The notes under the pieces were generated by a model. That model was not told where the DNA came from. It did not search any database and saw nothing but the letters and a program-made list of their open reading frames with translations. This document shows, piece by piece, positions 55,466 through 64,000 of a DNA stretch of 64,000 nucleotides. Position numbers and translations under genes: made by a program. The stretch lies in contig CM055272.1 in assembly GCA_029237695.1 (NCBI GenBank), positions 17,844,042 through 17,908,041 of the forward strand. Direction: 5' to 3'. Each line of letters opens with the position of its first letter. Position 1 is the stretch's first letter. The stretch is from Conchocele bisecta. Taxonomy: Eukaryota; Mollusca; Bivalvia; Lucinida; Thyasiridae.

Positions 55466-55636
55466 GGGGCCCGTTTCACTAAACTTTGTACGAATACAAT
55501 GTTTGTAAGTGCAAATTTAGGATCGTCTGGAAATTTAAATTAATGGATTTACATTTATTGAGCATAGGCTGCATGTGCACGGCACTAACCTACTATTCTA
55601 TTAATCCCGTCAACACCTACTAATGGCTCTAAAATG
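55466..55636. repeat. Half of family C fused to half of family H
   Basis: Left half of C (GGGGCCCGTTTCACTAAACT to GAGCATAGGCTGCATGTGCA) runs directly into CACGGCACTAACCTACTATT and CCCGTCAACACCTACTAATG of H. A junction of two palindromic elements. Confidence 0.75.
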
Positions 55637-55795
55637 TAATCAGTGCCACGTGTAAAATGGTTTAATTTGGAATTTAACATGTGATATTTTTTTCTAATGT
55701 CCGAAATGGTGGACCGATTTGCAAAATTTAACGTTTTGTTCTTAATTATATCATTTCCAAGCTATTTAGCCAGTCAATTTCCAATTTCCCAAGGC
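55637..55795 (-). repeat. Family E fragment
   Basis: GGAATTTAACATGTGATA and GATTTGCAAAATTTAACGTT ... AAGCTATTTAGCCAGTCAA match the interior of E, ends absent. Confidence 0.65.
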
Positions 55796-55829
55796 TGCCA
55801 GTGAGGGGATTTGCTTAGTGATAACAATG

Positions 55830-55950
55830 CCCTTGTTAGGACTTAGTATCTCCTAATTAGGACTTATTATATCATATTTAGGAGTTACTATCTCCTAATT
55901 AATAATATGTCCTAATTATGAGTTAGTATCTCCAAATTATGACATAATCA
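55830..55950. repeat. Short-unit degenerate repeat
   Basis: Repeated words of the type TTAGGACTTAGTATCTCCTAA and TAGGAGTTACTATCTCC alternate over about 120 bp. Confidence 0.65.
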
Positions 55951-55971
55951 TATTTCAGCATCTAGCACCAG

Positions 55972-56212
55972 GGGGCCGTGTCACTAGACTTCATAAGACT
56001 AAATGTTCGTAAGTGCAAAATTATGATAGTCTGTAACTTCACATTAAACAATGTTTTCTTGTAAACAAGTATGGCATTTACATTTATTGAGCGTAGGCTG
56101 CATATGCAGCCTATGCTCAATACATGTAAATCCATCAATTGAAATTTACAGACGATCCTAAATTTGCACTTACGAACATTTTAGTCATACTATGTTTAGT
56201 GAAACCGGGCCC
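55972..56212. mobile_element. MITE family C, full copy with CAG duplication
   Basis: GGGGCCGTGTCACTAGACTT / inverse ends; core hairpin GAGCGTAGGCTGCATATGCA. CAG at 55969-55971 and 56213-56215. Confidence 0.85.
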
Positions 56213-56337
56213 CAGGACCCTTCAATACAAACGGCATGTTTCAAGTGTGCATACAGTGTCTTATAATGATGTCACGTCTTATTCTTGACGCCATGGATTA
56301 TTCACGATTATTTCATAGGTGTGCACTATTCATTACA

Positions 56338-56482
56338 TCTGTGACCGGAGAAATGGGGCGTATGGTATTTACGACCAGTGTAGATCTGCGCAGTCTGATT
56401 AGGGCCCGAACTTTCGCCAGTCTGTCAGTGAAACACATGCCTTTCTTCTACATGCATACTGTTTAATACATGTAGAAGAAAG
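56338..56482 (+). repeat. Family B left part and small hairpin
   Basis: CTGTGACCGGAGAAATGGGG and CGACCAGTGTAGATCTGCGC of B, then a 16-bp stem GCCTTTCTTCTACATG / inverse (about 56440-56482) leading into the array. Confidence 0.7.
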
Positions 56483-56977
56483 GCAGGTCACAAATGCCAT
56501 AAGTCCCATTTCTCGAGACACAATCACAGACTCGGAGCTAGAGTGGTCACAAATGCCATAATCGCCATTTCTCCAGTCACAGCCATAGGTCAAGAGATAG
56601 ATGGCTACAACTGACATACGCCCCATTTATCCAGTCACAGCCATAGTTCAGGAGCTAGACTGGCCACAAATGCCATACGCCCCATTTATCAAGTCACAGC
56701 CGCAGATCAGGAGCCAGACAGGCCACAAATGCATTAAGCCCCATTGTTCCTGCGTCAGCCACAGTTCAGGGGCTAGACTGGCCACAAATGCATTAAGCCC
56801 CATTGTTCCTGCGTCAGCCACAGTTCAGGGGCTAGACTGGCCACAAATGCGTTAAGCCCCATTGTTCCTGCGTCAGCCACAGTTCAGGGGCTAGACTGGC
56901 CACAAATGAAATAATCCTATTTATCCAGTCACAGCCACAGCTCAGGAGCTAGACTGGCCACAAATGCCATAAGCCTG

Positions 56978-57218
56978 GGGCCCGTTTCACAAAACTTCGT
57001 ACGACTAAAATGTTCGTAAGTGCAAATTTAGGATCGCCTGGAAATTTCAATTGATGTATTTACATGTATTGAGCGTAGGCTGCATATGCAGCCTATGCTC
57101 AATAAATGTAAATCCAATAATTGTTTACAAGAAAACATTGTTAATGTGACATTCACAGACTATGATCATTTTGCACTTACGAACATTTTAGTCGTAAGAA
57201 GTTTAGTGAAACGGCCCC
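56978..57218. mobile_element. MITE family C inserted in the satellite
   Basis: GGGCCCGTTTCACAAAACTT / inverse ends; CTG at 56975-56977 and 57219-57221. Perfect core GGCTGCATATGCAGCC. Confidence 0.9.
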
Positions 57219-57771
57219 CTGATTTCAACAGTCACAGCCACAGACCAGGATCTAGACTGGCCAAAAATGACATAATCCCATTTATCCGGTCACAGCCACA
57301 GTTCAGGAGCTAGACTGGCCACAAATGTCATAATCACATTTATGCAGTCACAGCCACTGACCAGGAGCTAGACTGGCCACAAATTACATAATCCCATTTA
57401 TGCAGTCACAGCCACAGTTCAGGAGCTAGACTGGCCACAAATGTCATAATCACATTTATGCAGTCACAGCCACTGACCAGGAGCTAGACTGGCCACAAAT
57501 TACATAATCCCATTTATGCAGTCACAGCCACAGTTCAGGAGCTAGACTGGCCAAAAATGTCATAATCACATTTATGCAGTCACAGCCACTGACCAGGAGC
57601 TAGACTGGCCACAAATTACATAATCCCATTTATGCAGTCACAGCCACAGTTCAGGAGCTAGACTGGCCAAAAATGTCATAATCACATTTATGCAGTCACA
57701 GCCACAGTTCAGCAGCTAGATTGGCCACAAATGCCATAGGCCCCATTTCTCCAGTCACAACCACAGACGAG

Positions 57772-58063
57772 TAGCCGATTTCACAAAAATTGCTATAAGC
57801 ATACTTATCTAGCTAAGTGTACTTTGAGAAATTAATCATTTATTTTTCCCGAAATTCATTATTTCATATAGAACTACCGACTGCATATATTTGATGATTA
57901 AATGTATGCAGAATTATTATACTGAATTCAATATAATAATTCAGTCAGATAATATTTTATTTCATTAAATAAAAATTAATAAATTTATCCTTAAATTGAA
58001 AATTCCTCCCTCAAAGTGTACTGAGCAAGATAATTATACTTAGCAATTTTGGTGAAATCGGCT
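57772..58063. mobile_element. MITE family Q inserted in the satellite
   Basis: TAGCCGATTTCACAAAAATT / inverse ends. The most diverged Q copy: the central hairpin is replaced by ACTGAATTCAATATAATAATTC-type sequence. Confidence 0.8.
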
Positions 58064-58204
58064 GAAGGATTTTGACTGGCCACAAATGCCATAAGCCCCA
58101 TTTCTCCAGTCACTGTAGCAATCACGGCGTAACAATACTGACGCGTCTATGTACTTTAATAATACACAGACACGTTGGAGGTCTCCGGTACATGTATTAC
58201 CTGC

Positions 58205-58422
58205 CTTATCGCATCTCCGTAATTTGCCTATATTGATTTCGAAAACATGCGATATTTCCAGTAAATGACGTCGAAACCTGCCAGAAAATTCACAGCGTAC
58301 GCGGAATTAAATTCCGCACGAGATCTGATATTTTTGTGAATTTCCGCCGTCATGAGCGGAAAGTATCCCTGATATTCGAAATCAATATCGGCGAGGTACG
58401 GCGATGCGATAAGGGTGGAAAT
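58205..58422. repeat. Foldback element, single copy
   Basis: CTTATCGCATCTCCGTAATT ... ATTGATTTCGAA faces TTCGAAATCAATATCGGCGA ... GATGCGATAAG; inner arms GCGGAATTAAATTCCGC. The minus-strand open frame here is a by-product. Confidence 0.7.
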
Positions 58423-58652
58423 TCCAAAGCCGGACACACACTATTATTATGATTCAGCGAAGTGAATAAACAGAATTGTATTAATTGTAGCTAAAAATAG
58501 CGTATATTCAGGTGCACTATAAACAACAGAAATGGCCTTCCTTCCGAGTTAGCTCACGTCAGCAAACAAACTGTCAAATCATGAACGTAAACTGTCACAA
58601 TAATATGTACATTGTCAACAACAGGCTGCTACGAAGTACATATACCCTTGAA

Positions 58653-58745
58653 GTGTGGCTGTGACTGGAGTAATGGACGTATGATGTTGGTGAATAGTGT
58701 AGCTCCTGATCAAATAGCACACTCGTGTAGCCTGGTAACGAACTA
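58653..58745 (+). repeat. Family B half copy
   Basis: TGTGGCTGTGACTGGAGTAA through TAGCTCCTGATCAAATAGCA and GTAGCCTGGTAACGA. Confidence 0.75.
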
Positions 58746-59065
58746 CATGTCTATCATAGTAATTGTTTGCAGCGTGAAAACCCAAAATTATACCAAAACT
58801 GTAATGCGCATATCAATTATCAATTCCTATGTACATGTAATTAGTAGAATGTAATTTTGAAACAAACACGGATGATTGATGGCAATCCTGTATTGATCTG
58901 TTTTACAAAGATGGAATAGAATACTATTTATTTACTTAAAGTAAATAGTTTCTCGCCGATAGGTGCGTGGGTGTGTGAGCGTATGTGTATGTATATGTAC
59001 TCGTTATTGTCTGTATTACTAATAGAGGTACACTGGTTAAATACATTTTTGAAATTATAAGAATA
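58746..59065. other. No recognised gene
   Basis: About 320 bp with a small palindrome ACTATTTATTTACTT / inverse at 58922-58950. Confidence 0.4.
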
Positions 59066-59121
59066 AGTTAGATCACGGTTCGTCCGCATGTACGAGGAGA
59101 TAATCCGCGAGATAATCCCCT
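59066..59121 (+). repeat. Half of palindrome L
   Basis: GTTAGATCACGGTTCGTCCG and GAGGAGATAATCCGCGAG as in 30010-30103; the right arm is missing. It lies just upstream of the lectin exon. Confidence 0.75.
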
Positions 59122-59147
59122 TGACACGCACTCATATTATATTCCAG

Positions 59148-59215
59148 ACCGCACATTGCCTAGCAACAAAACGGCGACCTTGACCTTACACACGCACACG
59201 TTTCTTCTATTCCAG
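59148..59215 (+). repeat. 68-bp tandem duplicate of the lectin exon start
   Basis: This segment and the following 68 bp are similar (CCTAGCAACAAA, GACATTGACCTTACACACG). Each is preceded by an ATTCCAG acceptor, at 59141-59147 and 59209-59215. It duplicates the acceptor and the first part of the exon. Confidence 0.7.
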
Positions 59216-59399
59216 ACGTCATCTCCACATTCCCTAGCAACAAACAGGTGACATTGACCTTACACACGTACACGTTGTCATGGAACGCTGCGCAGTCGGT
59301 TTGTGAGTCGAATGGCGGCAGTCTGTTGACGGAGGACTCGGAAGAGCGCCATGCCGTACTTGCTGAGTACAAGTTGAACGTCCTGTGGGCGAGCACTGT
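59216..59399 (+). CDS. C-type lectin domain, first exon
   Basis: The acceptor TTTCTTCTATTCCAG ends at 59215 and a consensus donor GTAAGT starts at 59400. The 184-bp exon has two bases, sixty codons and two bases. Residues TYTLSWNAAQSVCESNGG, then SLLTEDSEERHAVLAEY, match the first helix and first conserved cysteine of a C-type lectin domain. The remaining two bases (GT) pair with the G of the exon at 63526. No upstream signal-peptide exon was identified. Such proteins are typically secreted or membrane carbohydrate-recognition and immune factors. Confidence 0.8.
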
Positions 59400-59487
59400 G
59401 TAAGTCAGCCTACTGTCTGTTCCATGTGTTTCTGCCGATGAACTTTTGGTTATTAAGCATATTAAATCTAAACACAATTGTTAACTA

Positions 59488-59845
59488 CAGTCGAGCCTCT
59501 CTACAACGGCCAGACATAGGGAGACTGAAAACTGGCTGTTGAAGAGAGGTGGCTGTTGAAGAGAGGTATATCATATAGAAATCAGAGCTACATTTAAGGT
59601 GCATATTTTTTCATTTCTTCGCCAAAACTGGCAAGTTGGAAGTGCTTTAGAATTGTCTCAATGAGACGATTCTAAAGCACTCCCAACTTGCCAGTTCTAA
59701 TGGAGAATTAACAAAATCCCCCACAAAGTTTATCAAATTACGTACACTAACTGTGGTCGCAATTCATCACATTGCGTTTTGAAATTTTGGCCGTTGTAGA
59801 GAGGTGGCTGTTGTAGAGAGGTGGCCGTTTGTGGCGGTTCAACTG
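59488..59845. mobile_element. Pogo-like MITE, 358 bp, TA-flanked
   Basis: CAGTCGAGCCTCTCTACAAC / inverse-type right end GGCGGTTCAACTG, with tandem GGTGGCTGTTGAAGAGA words inside both ends. Central hairpin AACTGGCAAGTTGGAAGTGC / inverse (about 59625-59697). TA on both sides. Confidence 0.8.
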
Positions 59846-59853
59846 TATAAGTA

Positions 59854-60057
59854 CAGTGGAATCTCTCTAAACCGGACACAATGGGAGGTCCCCAGTGTGT
59901 CCGGTTTAGAGGGGTTCCAATGCAATTGACCATCGATGACCAATTTTTTGTCATTTTCAGTCATGAACAGACAGGAAAATGAAATAAAATACATTGAAAC
60001 CATCTATCTTAAGCAAAATGTGGTAACTAGGTTGTCCGGTTTAGAGGGGTTGTACTG
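59854..60057. mobile_element. Pogo-like MITE X with hairpin D
   Basis: CAGTGGAATCTCTCTAAACC start, D hairpin 59854-59922, then unique sequence and a third terminus CCGGTTTAGAGGGGTTGTAC, ending CTG before TA. Confidence 0.8.
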
Positions 60058-60190
60058 TAGTTTTTAATCAATAACAAAAATGTCACTCTCCACAAATGTT
60101 TTTATTTGACGAAATTCCATCGAAAATTGATTTTATTGAGAAAAATAAATTTTGCTATGGGGATTTAACATGGCGCAAACAGGAGGTGAA

Positions 60191-60364
60191 GAGTGTCCAC
60201 AACACTGTTACATAGAATCATAATTGGTGTGCTACCGACAGAATTGCGAACAGTGTAGACCCTGATCACTGGATTTACACTGGTCGCACATGCTATAAGC
60301 ATCAGCATTACAAACAGAGGCTAGATCACGATCAGACTTGCGCGGATCGATGCAACACTGCAGA
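60191..60364 (+). repeat. Family B-derived sequence leading into the 43-bp array
   Basis: GAACAGTGTAGACCCTGATC and CACTGGTCGCACATGCTATA are B interior; they grade into the array monomer. Confidence 0.7.
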
Positions 60365-61560
60365 CCATGTCACTGCGCGTGAATACAGAATTGCAAACAC
60401 TGCAGACCATGATCAGACTGCGCGATACAGAATTGCAAACACTGCAGACCATGATCAGACTGCGCGAATACAGAATTGCAAACACTGCAGACAATGATCA
60501 GACTGCGAATACATGACACTGCAGAAACATGATCGACTGCGCATACAGAATTGCAAACACTGCAGACCATGATCAGATGCGCGAATACAGAATTGCAAAA
60601 CATGCAGACCATGATCAGACTGCGCGATACAGAATTGCAAACATGCAGACCTGATCAGACTGCGCGATACAAGATGCCAGACTGCGCGATACAGATTGCA
60701 CACTGCAGACCATGATCAGACTGCGCGAATACAGAATTGCAAAACACTGCAGACATGATCAGACTGCGACGATACAGAATGCACACTGCAGACCATGATC
60801 AGACTGCGCGAATACAGAATTGCAAACACTGCAGACCATGATCAGACTGCGCGAATACAGAATTGCAAACACTGCAGACCATGATCAGACTCGCGTACAG
60901 ATTGACCATGCAGACCATGACAGACTGCGCATACAGATTGCAAACACAAAGCAACCGATCAGACTGCGCGAATACCGAATGCAAACACTGCGCCATGATT
61001 CAGCGCGAATACAGAATTGCAAACACTGCAGACCATGATCAGACTGCGCGATACAGAATTGCAAACACTGCAGACCATGATCAGACTGCGCGAATACAGA
61101 ATTGCAAACACTGCAGACCATGATCAGACTGCGCGATACAGAATTGCAAACACTGCAGACCATGATCAGACTGCGCGGATACAGAATTGCAAACACTGCA
61201 GACCATGATCAGACTGCGCGAATACAAAATTGCAAACACTGCAGACCATGATCAGACTGCGCGGATACAGAATTGCAAACAGTGCAGATCACGATCAGAC
61301 TGCGCGAATACAGAATTGCAAACACTGCAGACCATGATCAGACTGCGCGGATACAGAATTGCAAACACTGCAGACCATGATCAGACTGCGCGGATACAGA
61401 ATTGCAAACAGTGAAGATCACGATCAGACTGCGCGAATACAGAATTGCAAACACTGCAGACCATGATCAGACTGCGCGGATACAGAATTGCAAACACTGT
61501 AGACCATGATCAGACTGCGCGGATACAGAATTGCAACCACTGCAGACCATGATCGGGCTA
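60365..61560 (+). repeat. 43-bp satellite derived from family B interior
   Basis: Unit AATACAGAATTGCAAACACTG then CAGACCATGATCAGACTGCGCG, about 27 copies. The unit corresponds to the AACAGTGTAGATCCTGATCAGACTGCGC part of B. Copies from 61021 on are clean, those before it contain many one-base deletions. Open frames on both strands are unit artefacts. Confidence 0.9.
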
Positions 61561-61822
61561 CACGGCTGCGCAGGCTGATCTGGATGTACACTGATCGCAA
61601 TTGCTATTATCACCAGAATTGCAAACAGTGCAGATCCTCATCAGAGTGCGGGGATGCATAATTGCAAACACTGCAGACCATGATCAGACTACGCGGATGG
61701 TCCGGATTTACACTGGTCGCAATTGCTATTAGCACCAACATTACAAACAGTGCAGATCCTGATCAGACTGCGCGGGGCTGATCTGGATTTACACTGGTTG
61801 CAAATGCTATATAAAGCACCAG
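61561..61822 (+). repeat. Longer-period B-derived units
   Basis: Two units of roughly 130 bp, each with GCAAACAGTGCAGATCCT, GATCTGGATTTACACTGGT and GCAATTGCTATTA-CACCA, bridge the 43-bp array and MITE C. Confidence 0.7.
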
Positions 61823-62059
61823 GGGGCCGTTTCACTAAACACTGTACTAACATGTTCGTAAGTGAACAATTATTATAGTCTGTAAATTTCACATTAACAA
61901 TGTTTTCTTGTAAACAATTATTGGAGTTACATTTATTGAGCATAGGCTGCAAATGCAGCATATGCTCAATAACTGTAAATACATCAATTGAAATTCCAGA
62001 CGATTCTAAAAATGCACTTACAAACATTTTAGTCCTACGAAGTTTAGTGAAACGGGCCC
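61823..62059. mobile_element. MITE family C inserted in B-derived repeat
   Basis: GGGGCCGTTTCACTAAACAC / inverse ends; CAG at 61820-61822 and CTG at 62060-62062. The neighbouring unit at about 61610 reads CACCAGAATTGCAAACAGTG and shows the empty site. Confidence 0.85.
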
Positions 62060-62111
62060 CTGAATTGCAAACACTGCATATCCTGATCCTGATCAGACTG
62101 GCATGTGTCTG

Positions 62112-63480
62112 CACTGGTCGCAAATACAATACTAGTAAGCCCCATTGCTCCAGTCACACACATAATGAAGAGTCTACACTGGTGACAAATTACATAAGCC
62201 CCATTCCTCCAGTCACACACATAATGAAGAGTCTACACTGGTGACAAATTACATAAGCTCCATTCCTCCGGTCACACACATAATGAAGAGTCTACAGTGG
62301 TGACACATTACATAAGCCCCATTCCTCCAGTCACACACATAATGAAGAGTCTACACTGGTGACAAATTACATAAGCCCCATTCCTCCAGTCACACACATA
62401 ATGAAGAATCTACACTGGTGACAAATGCAATAAGCCCCATTCCTCCAGTCACACACATAATGAAGAGTCTACATTGGTGACAAATGCCATAAGCCCCATT
62501 CATCCAGTTACACACATAATGAAGAGTCTACACTGGTGACAAATTACATAAGCCCCATTCCTCCAGTCATACACATAATGAAGAGTCTACACTGGTGACA
62601 AATTACATAAGCCCCATTTCTCCAGTAACACACATAATGAAGAGTCTACACTGGTGACAAATTACATAAGCCCCATTCCTCCAGTAACACACATAATGAA
62701 GAGTCTACACTGGTGACAAATGCCATAAACCCCATTCCTCCAGTAACACACATAATGAAGAGTCTACACTGGTGACAAATTTCATAAGCCCCATTCCTGC
62801 AGTCACACACATAATGAAGAGTCTACACTGATGACAAATGCCATAAGCCCCATTCCTCCAGTCACACACATAATGAAGAGTCTACACTGGTGACAAATTA
62901 CATAAGCCCCATTCCTGCAGTCACACACATAATGAAGAGTCTACACTGGTGACATATTATATAAGCCCCATTCCTCCAGTCACACACATAATGAAGAGTC
63001 TACACTGGTGACAAATTGCATAAGCCCCATTCCTCCAGTCACACACATAATGAAGAGTCTACACTGGTGACAAATTACATAAGCCCCATTCCTCCAGTCA
63101 CACACATAATGAAGAGTCTACACTGGTGACAAATTACATAAGCCCCATTCCTCCAGTCACTCACATAATGAAGAGTCTACACTGGTGACAAATTACATAA
63201 GACCCGTCACTCACATAATGAAGAGTCTACACTGGTGACAAATTGCATAAGCCCCATTCCTCCAGTCACACACATAATGAAGAGTCTACACTGGTGACAA
63301 ATTACATAAGCCCCATTCCTCCAGTCACATACATTACATGAATGAGTCTACACTGTGACATATTACATAAGCGCATTGACCTCTAGTTCCTCCTACACAT
63401 ACATTATGAAGAGTCTACACTGGTGACAAATTACAAATAACGCCACCTCATCACACACAAGCCCCAAGATCTACACGGTG
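62112..63480 (+). repeat. 59-bp satellite derived from family B terminus
   Basis: Unit AGTCTACACTGGTGACAAAT then TACATAAGCCCCATTCCTCC then AGTCACACACATAATGAAG, about 23 copies. Same register as the B right end, but a distinct version from the 56483 array. The last 150 bp are irregular. It ends about 45 bp before the lectin exon. Confidence 0.9.
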
Positions 63481-63525
63481 ACAAATTACATAAGCCCCAT
63501 TTCTCCAGCCACAGCCACATTTCAG

Positions 63526-63770
63526 GAAGAAAAACCACCTCTGGATCGGTCTTCACTCGCCCATCACCATCACGGACCTCGTTAATGGAGAATGGACGTA
63601 CGGATGGACGAACTGTTACATACAGAACACGACCTTGTATAGCCAATGGCAGCCATCGGAGCCGAAGAATCCCACAACTCAGCGATGCGCAGTCGCAGAC
63701 AAGACGTCCGGTGATTGGATAACCAAAGCGTGCGACGATCAACACACGTTCGCGTGTCAAACCGAGGCCG
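63526..63770 (+). CDS. C-type lectin domain, second exon
   Basis: Acceptor CCACATTTCAG ends at 63525; donor GTAAGA starts at 63771. The 245-bp exon is one base, 81 codons, one base. It contains KKNHLWIGLHSP (WIGL motif), NGEWTYGWTNCY, QWQPSEPKNPTTQRCAV and GDWITKACDDQHTFACQTEA. Cysteines in RC, AC and AC fit the three C-terminal conserved positions of the fold. The EPN sugar-binding triplet reads EPK and the WND triplet reads WIT, so calcium-dependent sugar binding is doubtful. With the exon at 59216 it forms one domain bounded by phase-1 introns. Confidence 0.85.
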
Positions 63771-63791
63771 GTAAGAAACCAAATAGCAACA

Positions 63792-64000
63792 TTTATTATA
63801 TACCTACCCATGAAATACATAGTTATACGATGTAAATAAAAGTCATATGTTCTCATCGATGAAATAAACATCTTCCGATGAAAATACGACTACTTCCGCT
63901 ATATATATTCATAACGAACACCTGCAGTGCCGGACTGCAAATAGGCTGTAAATACACATGCATTACCGTATACAGTCTAAAAACTGCTAATTTCCATGGA
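63792..64000 (+). repeat. Repeat family K, copy 3, cut by window end
   Basis: TATACCTACCCATGAAATAC through ACCGTATACAGTCTAAAAAC matches the start of 6736-7221. It begins about 20 bp after the lectin splice donor. Confidence 0.85.

Larger units (their letters stand above)
56483..58120 (+). repeat. 58/59-bp satellite derived from family B, with two insertions
   Basis: Unit GGAGCTAGACTGGCCACAAA then TGCCATAAGCCCCATTTATC then CAGTCACAGCCACAGTTCA. It matches the right terminus of family B. About 18 units. From 57301 the units alternate in two versions, a 116-bp higher-order repeat. MITE C (56978-57218) and MITE Q (57772-58063) are inserted; one unit resumes after Q. Confidence 0.9.
59411..60190. 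repeat. Foldback subfamily E2, split by two pogo-like insertions
   Basis: Left part 59411-59487 (TACTGTCTGTTCCATGTGTT, CTGCCGATGAAC) and right part 60058-60190 (TAATCAATAACAAAAATGTC, GGGGATTTAACATGG) fit together as in 13528-14085. The right terminus is lost. It starts 11 bp after the lectin splice donor. Confidence 0.8.

Noticed and set aside
59160..59477. Minus-strand open frame opposite the first lectin exon
   Set aside because: A shadow of the plus-strand exon, which has proper splice sites and lectin motifs.
60370..61414. Overlapping open frames on both strands with repeated HGLQCLQFC or QNCKHCRP-type peptides
   Set aside because: Generated by the 43-bp satellite; frames change with each indel and nothing indicates a start or function.
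60365..63480. Regularly spaced repeats that might suggest a CRISPR array
   Set aside because: The units are contiguous with no unique spacers, no cas genes are present and the DNA is eukaryotic. These are satellites.
63431..63871. Minus-strand 146-codon open frame opposite the second lectin exon
   Set aside because: A shadow of the lectin exon plus repeat; no domain in this orientation.

Overview
The window is animal nuclear DNA, visibly AT-rich, poor in genes and packed with transposable elements. Spliced exons, C-type lectin and Meteorin-like protein fragments, tRNA-derived SINEs, several LINE lineages and a very high density of long palindromic MITEs point to a marine invertebrate. A bivalve mollusc is my best guess, but that is inference. 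There are no bacterial-style operons, no rRNA and no CRISPR.

Host gene evidence is confined to a few places. At 7520-8914 (+) two exons in matching phase end in a stop codon and a polyadenylation signal; they encode the tail of a small secreted protein resembling the N-terminal domain of Meteorin. At 4174-4397 (-) there is a well-conserved-looking terminal exon that I cannot name. Its last 91 bp are duplicated next to it, with one synonymous difference. At 59216-59399 and 63526-63770 (+) two exons together make one C-type lectin domain. They join in phase across a 4.1-kb intron made almost entirely of transposon and satellite DNA. A possible TATA box with a noncoding first exon lies near 35021-35113.

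Everything else is mobile or repetitive. Region by region: 1-7200 holds foldback and MITE families and a miniature LTR element carrying tRNA-like sequence in its LTRs (2172-2581). 9000-14100 holds further MITEs, including a 1.09-kb inverted pair. 14470-27000 is a LINE graveyard: three lineages, one carrying a hAT-like MITE and a 2.37-kb foldback element with target duplications, one carrying a SINE, and one with a 5' inversion. 27000-47000 is a mosaic of MITEs, two SINE families and a 52-bp satellite. 47490-49395 looks like an EnSpm/CACTA-type element with a zinc-finger ORF. 49400-59100 is more MITEs plus a 58/59-bp satellite. 60365-63480 contains a 43-bp and a 59-bp satellite.

Family letters used below are labels for repeats that recur in this window: A, B, C, D/X, E, F, G, H, I, J, K, L, M, N, P, Q, R, S, W. 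Most are palindromes with terminal inverted repeats. The main theme is nested insertion and recycling: the B MITE family appears to have supplied the monomers of three separate tandem arrays, one of which abuts the splice acceptor of the lectin gene's second exon.
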